From a virus, in IMG/VR virus record IMGVR_UViG_3300026097_000131, positions 1-20,585 of that record: a stretch of DNA of 20,585 nt, one strand, 5' to 3'. Each line of letters starts with the position of its first letter. Position 1 is the first letter of the stretch. The notes under the pieces were generated by a model that was given only the letters and a program-made list of their open reading frames with translations, was not told the origin of the DNA and ran no database searches. Shown one piece after another: positions 14,810 through 20,585 of the stretch. The position numbers and the translations under genes were made by a program.

Positions 14810-16340
14810 GTATATCTTGGTATAAATCAATCATCTTTGTATGGACGTTGATTCGGTCGTCTAGCATCTTGTAGATGCGCTTCTCTACGGGGGAGCCTTG
14901 CAACTGAACTACGGTACAAGGGTGCTTCTGTCCTGAGCGGTGTACGCGAGCGTTAGCCTGTGCGTAGGTCTCAAGCGAAGAGGTTGGCCCCCACCATACG
15001 ATCGTATTCGCCGCAGTAAGAGTCACGCCATGCGCAGCAGCTTGCGGTTGTATGATAAGTACGCGGGGGTCGTCGGTGTCTTGGAACTCTTTGAAGATGG
15101 CAGTACGTTTATTGGCGCTGACATCTCCGTTTATCACAGCGTTGGTTATACCTTCTTTGTCTAGCTTTTCTTTAAGGATTCCAATGACATGCTTGAACGG
15201 CACGAAGATAAGTACCTTCTGGCTAGACTCGTCGATAACCTCACGCAGTACCTTGTACCGGTTCTTAACATCGAACTCTACTGTCTCTCCAGTATCGCTA
15301 TAGACCGCACCACATGAAATCTGTAAGAGTTTGTTCATGTTCACGGCAGCGTTAGCCGCAGTTATTTGTTCCCCACCCGCAGTAGTCATCATCTGCTTGC
15401 GTAGTATTTCGTAGAACTTCTTTTGCTGTGCGGTCAGCTCTACCTCACGTTTAACGTAAGTCATCTCAGGCAGGTCGAGACATTGCTCCTTAGTGAAACG
15501 TATTGCAGGTTGTAGGGCGTTGTAGACTATCTCGGTGGCGTTGGGTTTCGGTGCCCACTTGAACTGCGTCACCTTGTGCATTACTAACTCACGAAACGCG
15601 CCGAAGAACCTAGGCACCTCTTTAGGATTAACTAGTTTGGCTAGTCCGTATGCGTCAACCGGTGACTGTGCGGCAGGTGTACCCGTCATCATCCAGAGCC
15701 AAGTGTCGCCCGTCATAATGCTAGCCAGTACTTTCCACCGCTTAGATTGTGCGTTCTTGTAGTGTGTTGCCTCGTCCACAATAATCAGGTCGAAGCCGCC
15801 GTTAGCTATATCATCTTTTACTATCTCTACACCGTCGTAGTTGATGATGACGAACTCAGTATCACTACCTATAATCTCTTGGCGTTTCTTCTTAGCGCCG
15901 TGCGCTATGTCTACAGTACGGTGCATGGCAAAACTAAACAGGTCGTTACGCCAAGCTGAGTCCATGATGGACAGGGGGCAAATGATAAGCACGCGGTTTA
16001 TCTTGCCTTGCTTCATTAGGAAGTCAGCCGCCCATATAGCAGAAGCTGTTTTACCTGTGCCCTGCTCGTTAAAGCAGAAGGCTCGGGGGTTCATGGTAAG
16101 AAACGAAGCGGTTGTCTTTTGGTGGTCGAAAGGTTTATAGCGCCCGGGCCAATCGTACTTACCCAGAATAGGTGACGGTACGTCCTTTACGTTTAAGTTC
16201 CTAAGTACTCGGGCTTCGTCTACGCCCCACTTAACTAGTACCTCGTTATCCCCAACTACCTTGCTTGTCGGTATGGCCGTTGTTATTTTCGCAGGATTAC
16301 GAAGCCGCAGAAGCAAACCTCTGTTATCTATTATTTGCAT
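14799..16340 (-). CDS. SNF2-family superfamily 2 helicase/translocase
   Basis: A 513-residue DNA translocase. Motifs in order: KPFDHQ (69-74), Walker A NEQGTGKT (91-98), Walker B/DEAT at 189-192 (IIVDEATHYKN), motif III TGTP (219-222), and motif VI QANARVHRSGQ (461-471), where the RxHRxGQ form is typical of SNF2 proteins. Both RecA-like lobes are complete and there is no accessory domain. I chose the ATG at 16340, which leaves the upstream nuclease gene intact apart from a 10-base overlap and follows GGGAGAG; an ATG at 16376 would add 12 unlikely residues inside that gene. In phages such proteins are thought to act in replication fork remodelling, recombination or strand displacement. The tight link to a small nuclease suggests the two work together. 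Confidence 0.9.
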   Translation of the reverse strand: MQIIDNRGLLLRLRNPAKITTAIPTSKVVGDNEVLVKWGVDEARVLRNLNVKDVPSPILGKYDWPGRYKPFDHQKTTASFLTMNPRAFCFNEQGTGKTASAIWAADFLMKQGKINRVLIICPLSIMDSAWRNDLFSFAMHRTVDIAHGAKKKRQEIIGSDTEFVIINYDGVEIVKDDIANGGFDLIIVDEATHYKNAQSKRWKVLASIMTGDTWLWMMTGTPAAQSPVDAYGLAKLVNPKEVPRFFGAFRELVMHKVTQFKWAPKPNATEIVYNALQPAIRFTKEQCLDLPEMTYVKREVELTAQQKKFYEILRKQMMTTAGGEQITAANAAVNMNKLLQISCGAVYSDTGETVEFDVKNRYKVLREVIDESSQKVLIFVPFKHVIGILKEKLDKEGITNAVINGDVSANKRTAIFKEFQDTDDPRVLIIQPQAAAHGVTLTAANTIVWWGPTSSLETYAQANARVHRSGQKHPCTVVQLQGSPVEKRIYKMLDDRINVHTKMIDLYQDILEL

Positions 16341-16750
16341 ATTTCTTTGAACTCTCCCATAGGGATGTAAACACAAGATTCCATATCATTAGGGTTCCCC
16401 CTATCGTATCTACCACCCACTGCTGTGGTGTACTCGTCTTTTATTTTTGTGGCGAACACACCATCAGTAAAATTAACCACCAATAATGCCGGTATGGATT
16501 CTTGATTAGTTATATACACTAAGTTTTCATGTTTGTTGGCGCTCAACATGTAGGTAGGGTATCGGTCATGGGGGTTACGGCGGGTTTTTATTTCCACCGC
16601 CACGGCTCTACTACCATCGGTGTTTAGTAAATACCCGTCGATTGCAGAAAGTGCGGGGCAGGTTTCTATCCCACAATTATACTTTTTAGACAGTAGGGCA
16701 AACACGCCAGACTCGTTAGCACGGTCAGCTTCAGTTTCGTATATCATCAT
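16331..16750 (-). CDS. Small PD-(D/E)XK nuclease-like protein
   Basis: About 139 residues. The nuclease signature is AIDGYLL with Asp38, then a loop and AVAVEIKTRR with Glu53 and Lys55, that is D-x14-E-I-K, the core of the PD-(D/E)XK fold. The early acidic helix (ETEADRANESG) can supply the usual upstream Glu. The small size suits a structure-specific or Holliday-junction-type nuclease, but substrate cannot be read from sequence. ATG at 16750 with AAAGG five bases upstream is the best start; a GTG at 16756 would add two residues. The stop overlaps the SNF2 start by 10 bases, so translation is probably coupled. Nuclease plus SNF2 helicase pairs are common in phages. Confidence 0.75.
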   Translation of the reverse strand: MMIYETEADRANESGVFALLSKKYNCGIETCPALSAIDGYLLNTDGSRAVAVEIKTRRNPHDRYPTYMLSANKHENLVYITNQESIPALLVVNFTDGVFATKIKDEYTTAVGGRYDRGNPNDMESCVYIPMGEFKEICK

Positions 16751-16763
16751 CCTCACCTTTCGG

Positions 16764-17048
16764 TTAGTTTTTAGTTGTAGTCTTTTTCTTTTTGTAATTT
16801 CTAGCGCGGTTCTTGCTGCGGCTTTCTACTGTAACGCCGTCTTTGTTGCTGCCGCCTTTGCTAAGTGCTTTCTTGTGGCTAACGTCTTTGCCTTCGCGCT
16901 TGTCGGCTTTGCCGTTGTTGTTCTTGTCTACACCTTCTTTGTCCATCTTACGTCGAGCGCGTTGGCGTTCCATACGAGCTTCAAACTCAGGACTGCCTTT
17001 AGGTTTGTTCGTTTGCTTCGGTCTGTCTTTCGGGTTCTTGTACGGCAT
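16764..17048 (-). CDS. Small, highly basic protein with degenerate HNH-like motif
   Basis: The 94-residue protein is rich in Lys, Arg and Asn and has no hydrophobic core segment. MPYKNPKDRPKQ at the start and RARRKMDKEGVDKNNNG in the middle lead to DVSHKKALSKGGSNKDG, which resembles the VDHxxPLSKGG...N segment of HNH endonucleases and of small phage proteins that share it. Here the Asp before the His is Ser, and the second half of an HNH site is missing, so nuclease activity is doubtful. DKNNNGKAD also resembles a calcium-loop pattern, which may be chance. GAGGTGA four bases before the ATG overlaps the previous stop codon. A nucleic-acid-binding role fits the charge but is inferred. Confidence 0.65.
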   Translation of the reverse strand: MPYKNPKDRPKQTNKPKGSPEFEARMERQRARRKMDKEGVDKNNNGKADKREGKDVSHKKALSKGGSNKDGVTVESRSKNRARNYKKKKTTTKN

Positions 17049-17052
17049 GGTC

Positions 17053-17730
17053 TCACCTCTTACCGTTATGTGGGCACTCCAGTACCACGCACCAAGCGCG
17101 GCAAAGCCCTGTTGGCCTTGCGTTCCAAGTATCTACCTCAAACGCTTTCTCTAGCTTAGCGTACTCACCAAGCCACTTCTTCCACAGGTCAGGCTCGTTC
17201 TCGATGGTGTACGTCTCTTTGATAAACGCGTTACACACCACAAAAAGCAGCCCGCTCTTTACTACCTTTACCTCGGGGAAGTGCTTGAACGTAGCTAGTG
17301 CCATCAACTCAAGCTGTCCCTTGTCCGCATACTTCGCAGACTTGCCGGTCTTGTAGTCGAATATCTTAGCTACACCGGCTTCTCTATCTATTATCGTCAG
17401 GTCCGAAACGCCTCTAAACCACACGTCCTTGTCAAAGAATCCGCAGGGTTCAAGGTTCTCGGTAAGCCCCATCTTATACTCGCAGAGCTTCTCGCCTTTC
17501 ATGTTCTTGAGCTTGTCTAACGCCGCCTTGGCGTAATCAAACCTTGGGTCTAACTTCTCAACATCGCCCCTTACGTAGTGCTCAGCAGCTTCGTGGAACT
17601 CGTTGCCATACAGGATAGCTTCGGTATTAAAATCTTCTTTGTAATCCTTAGCTACCTTGGTGTGGTAGTACTTCTTGGGGCATTGGTCGAACGTCTTTAT
17701 GCTACTAAAGGACCATGTGGGTTTACCCAT
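17053..17730 (-). CDS. Cas4/RecB-like PD-(D/E)XK exonuclease with Fe-S-type cysteines
   Basis: The 225-residue protein reads as a complete RecB/Cas4-like nuclease. The early helix SFSSIKTFDQCPKKYY holds Cys17. EFHEAAEHY has the conserved His46, WFRGVSDLTII has Asp110, KIFDYKTG has Asp125 and Lys127, and QLELMAL starts with Gln139. The C-terminus carries C210-x3-C214-x4-C219 before PHNG. Cys17 plus this triplet is the one-plus-three arrangement that binds a 4Fe-4S cluster in Cas4 and AddB nucleases. The gene starts inside the polymerase gene (34-base overlap) at the only suitable ATG, which follows from the conserved KPTWSFSS start. In phages this type is thought to make recombinogenic 3' ends or trim DNA. 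There is no cas1 or CRISPR array, so no adaptation role is implied. Confidence 0.88.
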   Translation of the reverse strand: MGKPTWSFSSIKTFDQCPKKYYHTKVAKDYKEDFNTEAILYGNEFHEAAEHYVRGDVEKLDPRFDYAKAALDKLKNMKGEKLCEYKMGLTENLEPCGFFDKDVWFRGVSDLTIIDREAGVAKIFDYKTGKSAKYADKGQLELMALATFKHFPEVKVVKSGLLFVVCNAFIKETYTIENEPDLWKKWLGEYAKLEKAFEVDTWNARPTGLCRAWCVVLECPHNGKR

Positions 17731-19559
17731 TCCGTGACTTCTCCGTAGTTCTTTCCGATTTCCACGTCACCACGCACCGGAAGGCCCTTTGCCCAATCGG
17801 GAGTGTGTCGCATACATTCATCAACATAAGCCGCAGCTTCGTCAACTTCATTGTCTGGGACACAGCATACCACAGAGTCATGTACTGTAAGTAATATAGG
17901 ATACTTCTTTGAAATCAAGAGCATCTGGTCTGTCATAACACATCGGGCAATACCTTGGCACACGTTCTCTATCACCTTACCGCCATAGATATTCACCCTA
18001 CCTCGACGGGTCTTGTACGAGAACTGTAGCCCCATATCCCCCTCTTCGGCTTTCAGGTCACCGTAGCGCATGATGAGTCCCGAGGGCAGGCGTATACCGT
18101 TAGCTTCGGGCAGAGTCTTTAACACCCCCGCCTTGCCTATACCGTAGCGCTCGCCTTGGTACATACCCATCAGAGCGTTCTGTGCGTCACGCCACAACTG
18201 AGAGATAGCAGCATTGGCACTGCGGTACACACGTATGATGCGTTTACATTCTTCCTCGTCTACCTCAACCCCCATACCCTTGAGCTGATCGCGGAACTTA
18301 GCGGCGCCCATGCCGTAGCCTGCACCTAGGATTGTAGTCTTGCCTATGAAACGTTGTGAGGCGTCGATCTCCTCCACCTTCTTGTTGTAGATAGTGGCGG
18401 CCATCTTCTTGTAAACATCTTCGCCTTTCTCGAACGCCCTAACTAGATCAACTTGTCCTGCTAACCAAGCTAACACCCGGGCCTCAATCTGCGCAGAGTC
18501 AGCTTCGATGAGGGTATGGCCTTCGGGGGCGCAAATACAGGATTTCAATACCTTTGCATTCGGACCGCGTGATGGTAAGTTCTGTAGGTTTATCTTGTCA
18601 GAACCGCCGAACCTGCCTGTGTGTGCAGCGTAGTACCGTATCGGTACGGGCAGCGTGCCTCGTACACCAATGTCGATGAACCGTTCCGTGCGGGTCTCTT
18701 CTAGTGTGCTCTTCAAACCTATTCGTGCAGCTACTAGGGCTTGTACTCGCGCATCCTCATGTTCCTGTAGCGCCTTAAACTCTTGGTCACTCTTGGCAAA
18801 AGCAAAGGTCTCCTTGCCCGTACGCAAACTTGTTTTCATTGGTGGCACAACGCCCAGCGATTCAAGTGCCTTAGCAAACTTCGGGTTGGACATTAGTTCG
18901 TCCTTACCAATGCCGCACTCTTCTAGCAGCTTCTCTTTCTGTTCTTGTAGCGTGTCTAGGTGGTCTTCTAGCTTACCGACGTTCAACTCTAACTGCGGGT
19001 CGATAAACATACGCAGGGTCATGTCGATTACTTTGAGTTCTTTCTTGGGGAATACTTTTAGGAATATCTCGAACAACTGATAGGTAAGCTCAACGTCTTG
19101 TATGCAGTAGTCGCCGTACCGCTCTAGCTCTTCGTCATTGAAGTCAGCGCGGCGTTTACCTATGGCGTTTCCTACTTCTGTACCCTTCGCGCCGATCTCA
19201 TACATGTCAGCCAAGTACTTAAGCGAGCCGCCAACTTCCGTACCATGGAGCGCACGGCCCATACACAACGTATCAAGGTATAACTTAGGGTGAATATCAA
19301 ACAGCCAACTAAGAATAGCGCCATCAAACATAGTGTTATGAGCGAGAACAGCAGAATTTTTCCAATCGTAGTTATCATGCAAATACTCTTTGACCGCATT
19401 GAACGGTCCGCTTATCCAATCTGTTTCTCCCCCATTGACCTTCACGCCAAGCCCGATGACTTCAAACTCTGGGCTGCGCACGTACTGCTCTGTTGTTAGT
19501 TTCGAGAGACTAAACTGTTTGTCGTAGTACGTCTCGAAGTCTACCGTTATTATGTTCAC
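17697..19559 (-). CDS. polA: Family A DNA polymerase with 3'-5' exonuclease, Leu in motif B
   Basis: The 620-residue phage replicative polymerase starts at GTG 19559, fixed by the in-frame TAA directly before it. The exonuclease domain has VDFETYYD (Asp7, Glu9), AHNTMFD (Asp79) and YCIQD (Tyr151, Asp155), so proofreading looks intact. The polymerase domain has motif A EADSAQIEARV (Asp354), motif B RFIGKTTILGAGYGMG (Arg403, Lys407, Leu411, Tyr415) and motif C VHDS (His560, Asp561). There is no 5' nuclease domain, as is usual for phage enzymes. Leu411 aligns with E. coli Pol I Phe762, a position that affects nucleotide selection. The gene follows the SNase-like gene with no gap and overlaps the Cas4-like gene. 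Confidence 0.95.
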   Translation of the reverse strand: MNIITVDFETYYDKQFSLSKLTTEQYVRSPEFEVIGLGVKVNGGETDWISGPFNAVKEYLHDNYDWKNSAVLAHNTMFDGAILSWLFDIHPKLYLDTLCMGRALHGTEVGGSLKYLADMYEIGAKGTEVGNAIGKRRADFNDEELERYGDYCIQDVELTYQLFEIFLKVFPKKELKVIDMTLRMFIDPQLELNVGKLEDHLDTLQEQKEKLLEECGIGKDELMSNPKFAKALESLGVVPPMKTSLRTGKETFAFAKSDQEFKALQEHEDARVQALVAARIGLKSTLEETRTERFIDIGVRGTLPVPIRYYAAHTGRFGGSDKINLQNLPSRGPNAKVLKSCICAPEGHTLIEADSAQIEARVLAWLAGQVDLVRAFEKGEDVYKKMAATIYNKKVEEIDASQRFIGKTTILGAGYGMGAAKFRDQLKGMGVEVDEEECKRIIRVYRSANAAISQLWRDAQNALMGMYQGERYGIGKAGVLKTLPEANGIRLPSGLIMRYGDLKAEEGDMGLQFSYKTRRGRVNIYGGKVIENVCQGIARCVMTDQMLLISKKYPILLTVHDSVVCCVPDNEVDEAAAYVDECMRHTPDWAKGLPVRGDVEIGKNYGEVTEWVNPHGPLVA

Positions 19560-19967
19560 TTAAATCAATCCCCGTTGTTTGAGTATCTTATAGTTCGCTT
19601 CGTGCTTGGGTTTTGTAATGTACTTACCTTCGCCGTTGTAAGGCACGGCTAGGTTTTCACTTACTAGCGCAGCGTTAATGGTTAGCTCGCCTTCTATTTT
19701 TATGGTGCCTAAGTATCGTCCGTACTTGCCCTTGTCTCTCGTGGTGAGTTTGTAAATTCCGCCGACGTGCAGTACGTCTTCCACAAACGCCTTTGCCAAG
19801 AATCCGGCAGCCTTCTCCGTAGCATTTCGCGTCCGGCACTCTGGAGTATCAATACCATACAGACGAATGCGCTCACCGCACTTCCAAGTATCAAAGCCAA
19901 GATCAATATCCACATCGACTGTATCTCCATCAACGACTCTTACGATCTTGCAGTTATACTCGTACAT
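19560..19967 (-). CDS. Staphylococcal-nuclease-like (thermonuclease) protein
   Basis: A 135-residue SNase-fold protein. The catalytic set is complete: VVDGDTVDV with Asp13 and Asp15, then IRLYGIDTPE with Arg35, Asp40, Thr41 and Glu43, then KYGRYLG with Arg84, matching the S. aureus enzyme residues (Asp21, Arg35, Asp40, Thr41, Glu43, Arg87). No signal peptide is present, so it should act inside the cell, for example on host DNA or RNA, or in DNA processing. The ATG at 19967 is preferred because it overlaps the stop of the 46-residue gene (TGATG) and begins right at the fold; an upstream codon at 20000 would add an Arg-rich leader inside that gene. The stop TAA is directly followed by the polymerase GTG in the same frame. 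Confidence 0.9.
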   Translation of the reverse strand: MYEYNCKIVRVVDGDTVDVDIDLGFDTWKCGERIRLYGIDTPECRTRNATEKAAGFLAKAFVEDVLHVGGIYKLTTRDKGKYGRYLGTIKIEGELTINAALVSENLAVPYNGEGKYITKPKHEANYKILKQRGLI

Positions 19968-20107
19968 CAGTCTTTTACCTCTCGCACGGCAGCGTCGCAA
20001 TATGGGCAGGGGGCGTGGTCAATATCTGCGTCGTACATCGTCTGGAACTCGTGGGCTGCGCTGCCGTCGCAGCGTACAATAATTAAATCTTCTGGGTCAT
20101 ACTGCAT
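19967..20107 (-). CDS. 46-residue Cys-containing small protein
   Basis: A short gene supported by a perfect AGGAGG (20118-20113) five bases before the ATG and by a TGATG stop-start overlap with the SNase-like gene. The protein begins MQYDPEDLIIVRCDG and ends near HAPCPYCDAAVREVKD. Cys13, Cys34 and Cys37, with His19 or His31 as a possible fourth ligand, suggest a small zinc-binding fold. It is acidic and hydrophilic, with no membrane segment. No homologue is recognised. It belongs to the early part of the minus-strand replication operon. Confidence 0.75.
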   Translation of the reverse strand: MQYDPEDLIIVRCDGSAAHEFQTMYDADIDHAPCPYCDAAVREVKD

Positions 20108-20112
20108 GAATG

Positions 20113-20118
20113 CCTCCT
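20113..20118 (-). promoter_or_regulatory. Consensus Shine-Dalgarno AGGAGG for the 46-residue gene
   Basis: CCTCCT on the plus strand reads AGGAGG on the minus strand, five bases before the ATG at 20107. It lies in the 17-base gap after the previous gene and is the main support for calling this small gene. Confidence 0.85.
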
Positions 20119-20124
20119 AAATTT

Positions 20125-20292
20125 TCACTTTCCGCTTTTTATACCAACTATAGTTTCACTTGCGGTCGTCCACAACATGCTGCACTTATCCATTTGTTCT
20201 TTGCAGTCTGGGCAGAACAAAGATTCTTTTCTACCATTGCCCCTGTGGCCGCCGCACATGTCACACCTTTTGCCGTCCCAAGTTTTGTTCAT
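20125..20292 (-). CDS. 55-residue zinc-ribbon-like protein
   Basis: The ATG at 20292 lies one base after the TAA of the 73-residue gene, with GGAGAA about nine bases upstream; earlier in-frame ATGs fall inside that gene and would give an unrelated leader. The protein has two CxxC knuckles, C10-x2-C13 (RCDMCGG) and C27-x2-C30 (LFCPDCKE), 13 residues apart, plus Cys37, which is the spacing of a zinc ribbon. The loop between is Gly/Arg-rich. Such mini-ribbons in phages are often nucleic-acid or RNA-polymerase binders, but nothing specific can be claimed. Confidence 0.75.
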   Translation of the reverse strand: MNKTWDGKRCDMCGGHRGNGRKESLFCPDCKEQMDKCSMLWTTASETIVGIKSGK

Positions 20293-20293
20293 A

Positions 20294-20515
20294 TTAAAAA
20301 ATTCTCCATAGCATGTACGTACCGTCTTTTTGTTTGCGCATCGTTGCGCCCATGTCGTGCCTACTAAGAAACATCTGAGCTGCGTTAGCATCGGACTGGG
20401 TAGGTAGCGTTACGCTATCCCCTTTTTTCATGTCTAGCAGCGCCTCGTATTTAGAAGTAGGGCCGCTCTTCTTTGTAGTAGGTATGGGCACATCGCTTCT
20501 TATTTCTAGCTCCAT
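20294..20515 (-). CDS. Small phage protein of unknown function (73 aa)
   Basis: A strong GGAAGGAG eight bases before the ATG marks the start. After a Pro/Thr/Lys-rich leader (residues 8-22) comes KYEALLDMKKGDSVTLPT, a helix of SDANAAQMFLSRHDMG type, and the ending GTYMLWRIF. The elements GxSVxxP, an Ala-containing helix and the closing WRI match the layout of the 72-residue protein encoded at the far end of this operon. It is the first complete gene of the minus-strand block in the window. Confidence 0.75.
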   Translation of the reverse strand: MELEIRSDVPIPTTKKSGPTSKYEALLDMKKGDSVTLPTQSDANAAQMFLSRHDMGATMRKQKDGTYMLWRIF

Positions 20516-20530
20516 GTTTATTTCTCCTTC

Positions 20531-20584
20531 CTAGTCGGCAAGAAGCCGCCTACTGTTCTTTTTGTTGGGTCGGTTAGTGAGTCC
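20531..20584 (-). CDS. C-terminal end of an upstream gene, cut by the window edge
   Basis: On the minus strand one frame is open from the window edge to a TAG at 20533-20531, giving a Lys/Arg/Asn-rich end (LTNRPNKKNSRRLLAD). It stops 15 bases before the 73-residue gene, the spacing seen elsewhere in this operon, and the next gene's ribosome-binding site lies in that gap. With 17 codons visible this is weak evidence. Confidence 0.4.
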   Translation of the reverse strand, partial: GLTNRPNKKNSRRLLAD

Positions 20585-20585
20585 G

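Noticed and set aside
14799-16376. Longer SNF2 start at ATG 16376
   Set aside because: It would add 12 residues read from inside the nuclease gene; ATG 16340 has better spacing and overlap.
16620-17159. Plus-strand open frame that looks like a membrane protein
   Set aside because: The hydrophobic stretch is the antisense of Lys-rich codons of the basic 94-residue gene; it would span three well-supported minus-strand genes.
17053-17730. CRISPR adaptation module suggested by the Cas4-like nuclease
   Set aside because: No cas1, cas2, effector gene or repeat-spacer array is present; the neighbours are phage replication genes.
19560-20000. Longer SNase-like start at 20000
   Set aside because: The extra Arg-rich residues come from the frame overlapping the 46-residue gene; the TGATG overlap supports 19967.
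20125-20391. 88-residue version of the zinc-ribbon protein
   Set aside because: Its first 33 codons lie within the 73-residue gene; ATG 20292 directly after that stop has a ribosome site.

Overview
The window is part of the genome of a tailed bacteriophage, most likely an uncultured aquatic (marine-type) phage. The evidence is a block of plus-strand virion or ejection genes that converges on a block of minus-strand replication genes, with genes packed end to end (overlaps of 1 to 34 nt, mostly strong Shine-Dalgarno sites) and no ribosomal, metabolic or chromosomal genes. The family signatures (the DGEFVIPADVV tail motif, the GGGIVG..AGG motif, a giant polyvalent protein, and a compact family A polymerase with Leu in motif B) resemble those in environmental viral genomes. 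The host cannot be told from this sequence. I saw no tRNA, integrase, RNA polymerase, capsid, portal or terminase gene.

Left block, plus strand, 1-9830. Four co-directional genes. The first is cut by the window start and carries a Thr-rich tandem repeat, a threefold helical repeat and a conserved C-terminus. A 296-residue Gln/Ala-rich protein and a 555-residue protein with two GGGIVG..AGG motifs follow. A 2061-residue polyvalent protein ends the block; it has a ParB-like domain, an HEXXH metallopeptidase domain, a PLxRxG motif and hydrophobic C-terminal segments. The block looks like the end of the structural operon, and the last product is probably packaged and delivered with the DNA (inference).

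Convergence, 9831-9951. This 121-bp gap has a strong rho-independent terminator for the minus-strand operon whose T-tract overlaps the stop codon of the giant gene, then a second small hairpin and a 14-bp perfect palindrome.

Right block, minus strand, read from 20585 down to 9952. The order is: end of an unknown gene; a 73-residue small protein; a 55-residue zinc-ribbon-like protein; a 46-residue Cys protein; a staphylococcal-nuclease-like protein; family A DNA polymerase with 3'-5' exonuclease; a Cas4/RecB-like nuclease with four Fe-S-type cysteines; a basic, degenerate HNH-like protein; a small PD-(D/E)XK nuclease; an SNF2 helicase; then a probable internal promoter with a palindromic operator-like site; a coiled-coil protein; a MerR/excisionase-type helix-turn-helix protein; a probable ssDNA-binding protein with an acidic tail; an intercistronic UUCG hairpin; a primase-helicase fusion (AEP primase, zinc site, DUF927-type ATPase); and a 72-residue protein resembling the 73-residue one. 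Together these supply priming, unwinding, ssDNA coating, synthesis, and DNA trimming or recombination. The internal promoter and the UUCG hairpin suggest the last five genes form a separately controlled sub-operon.
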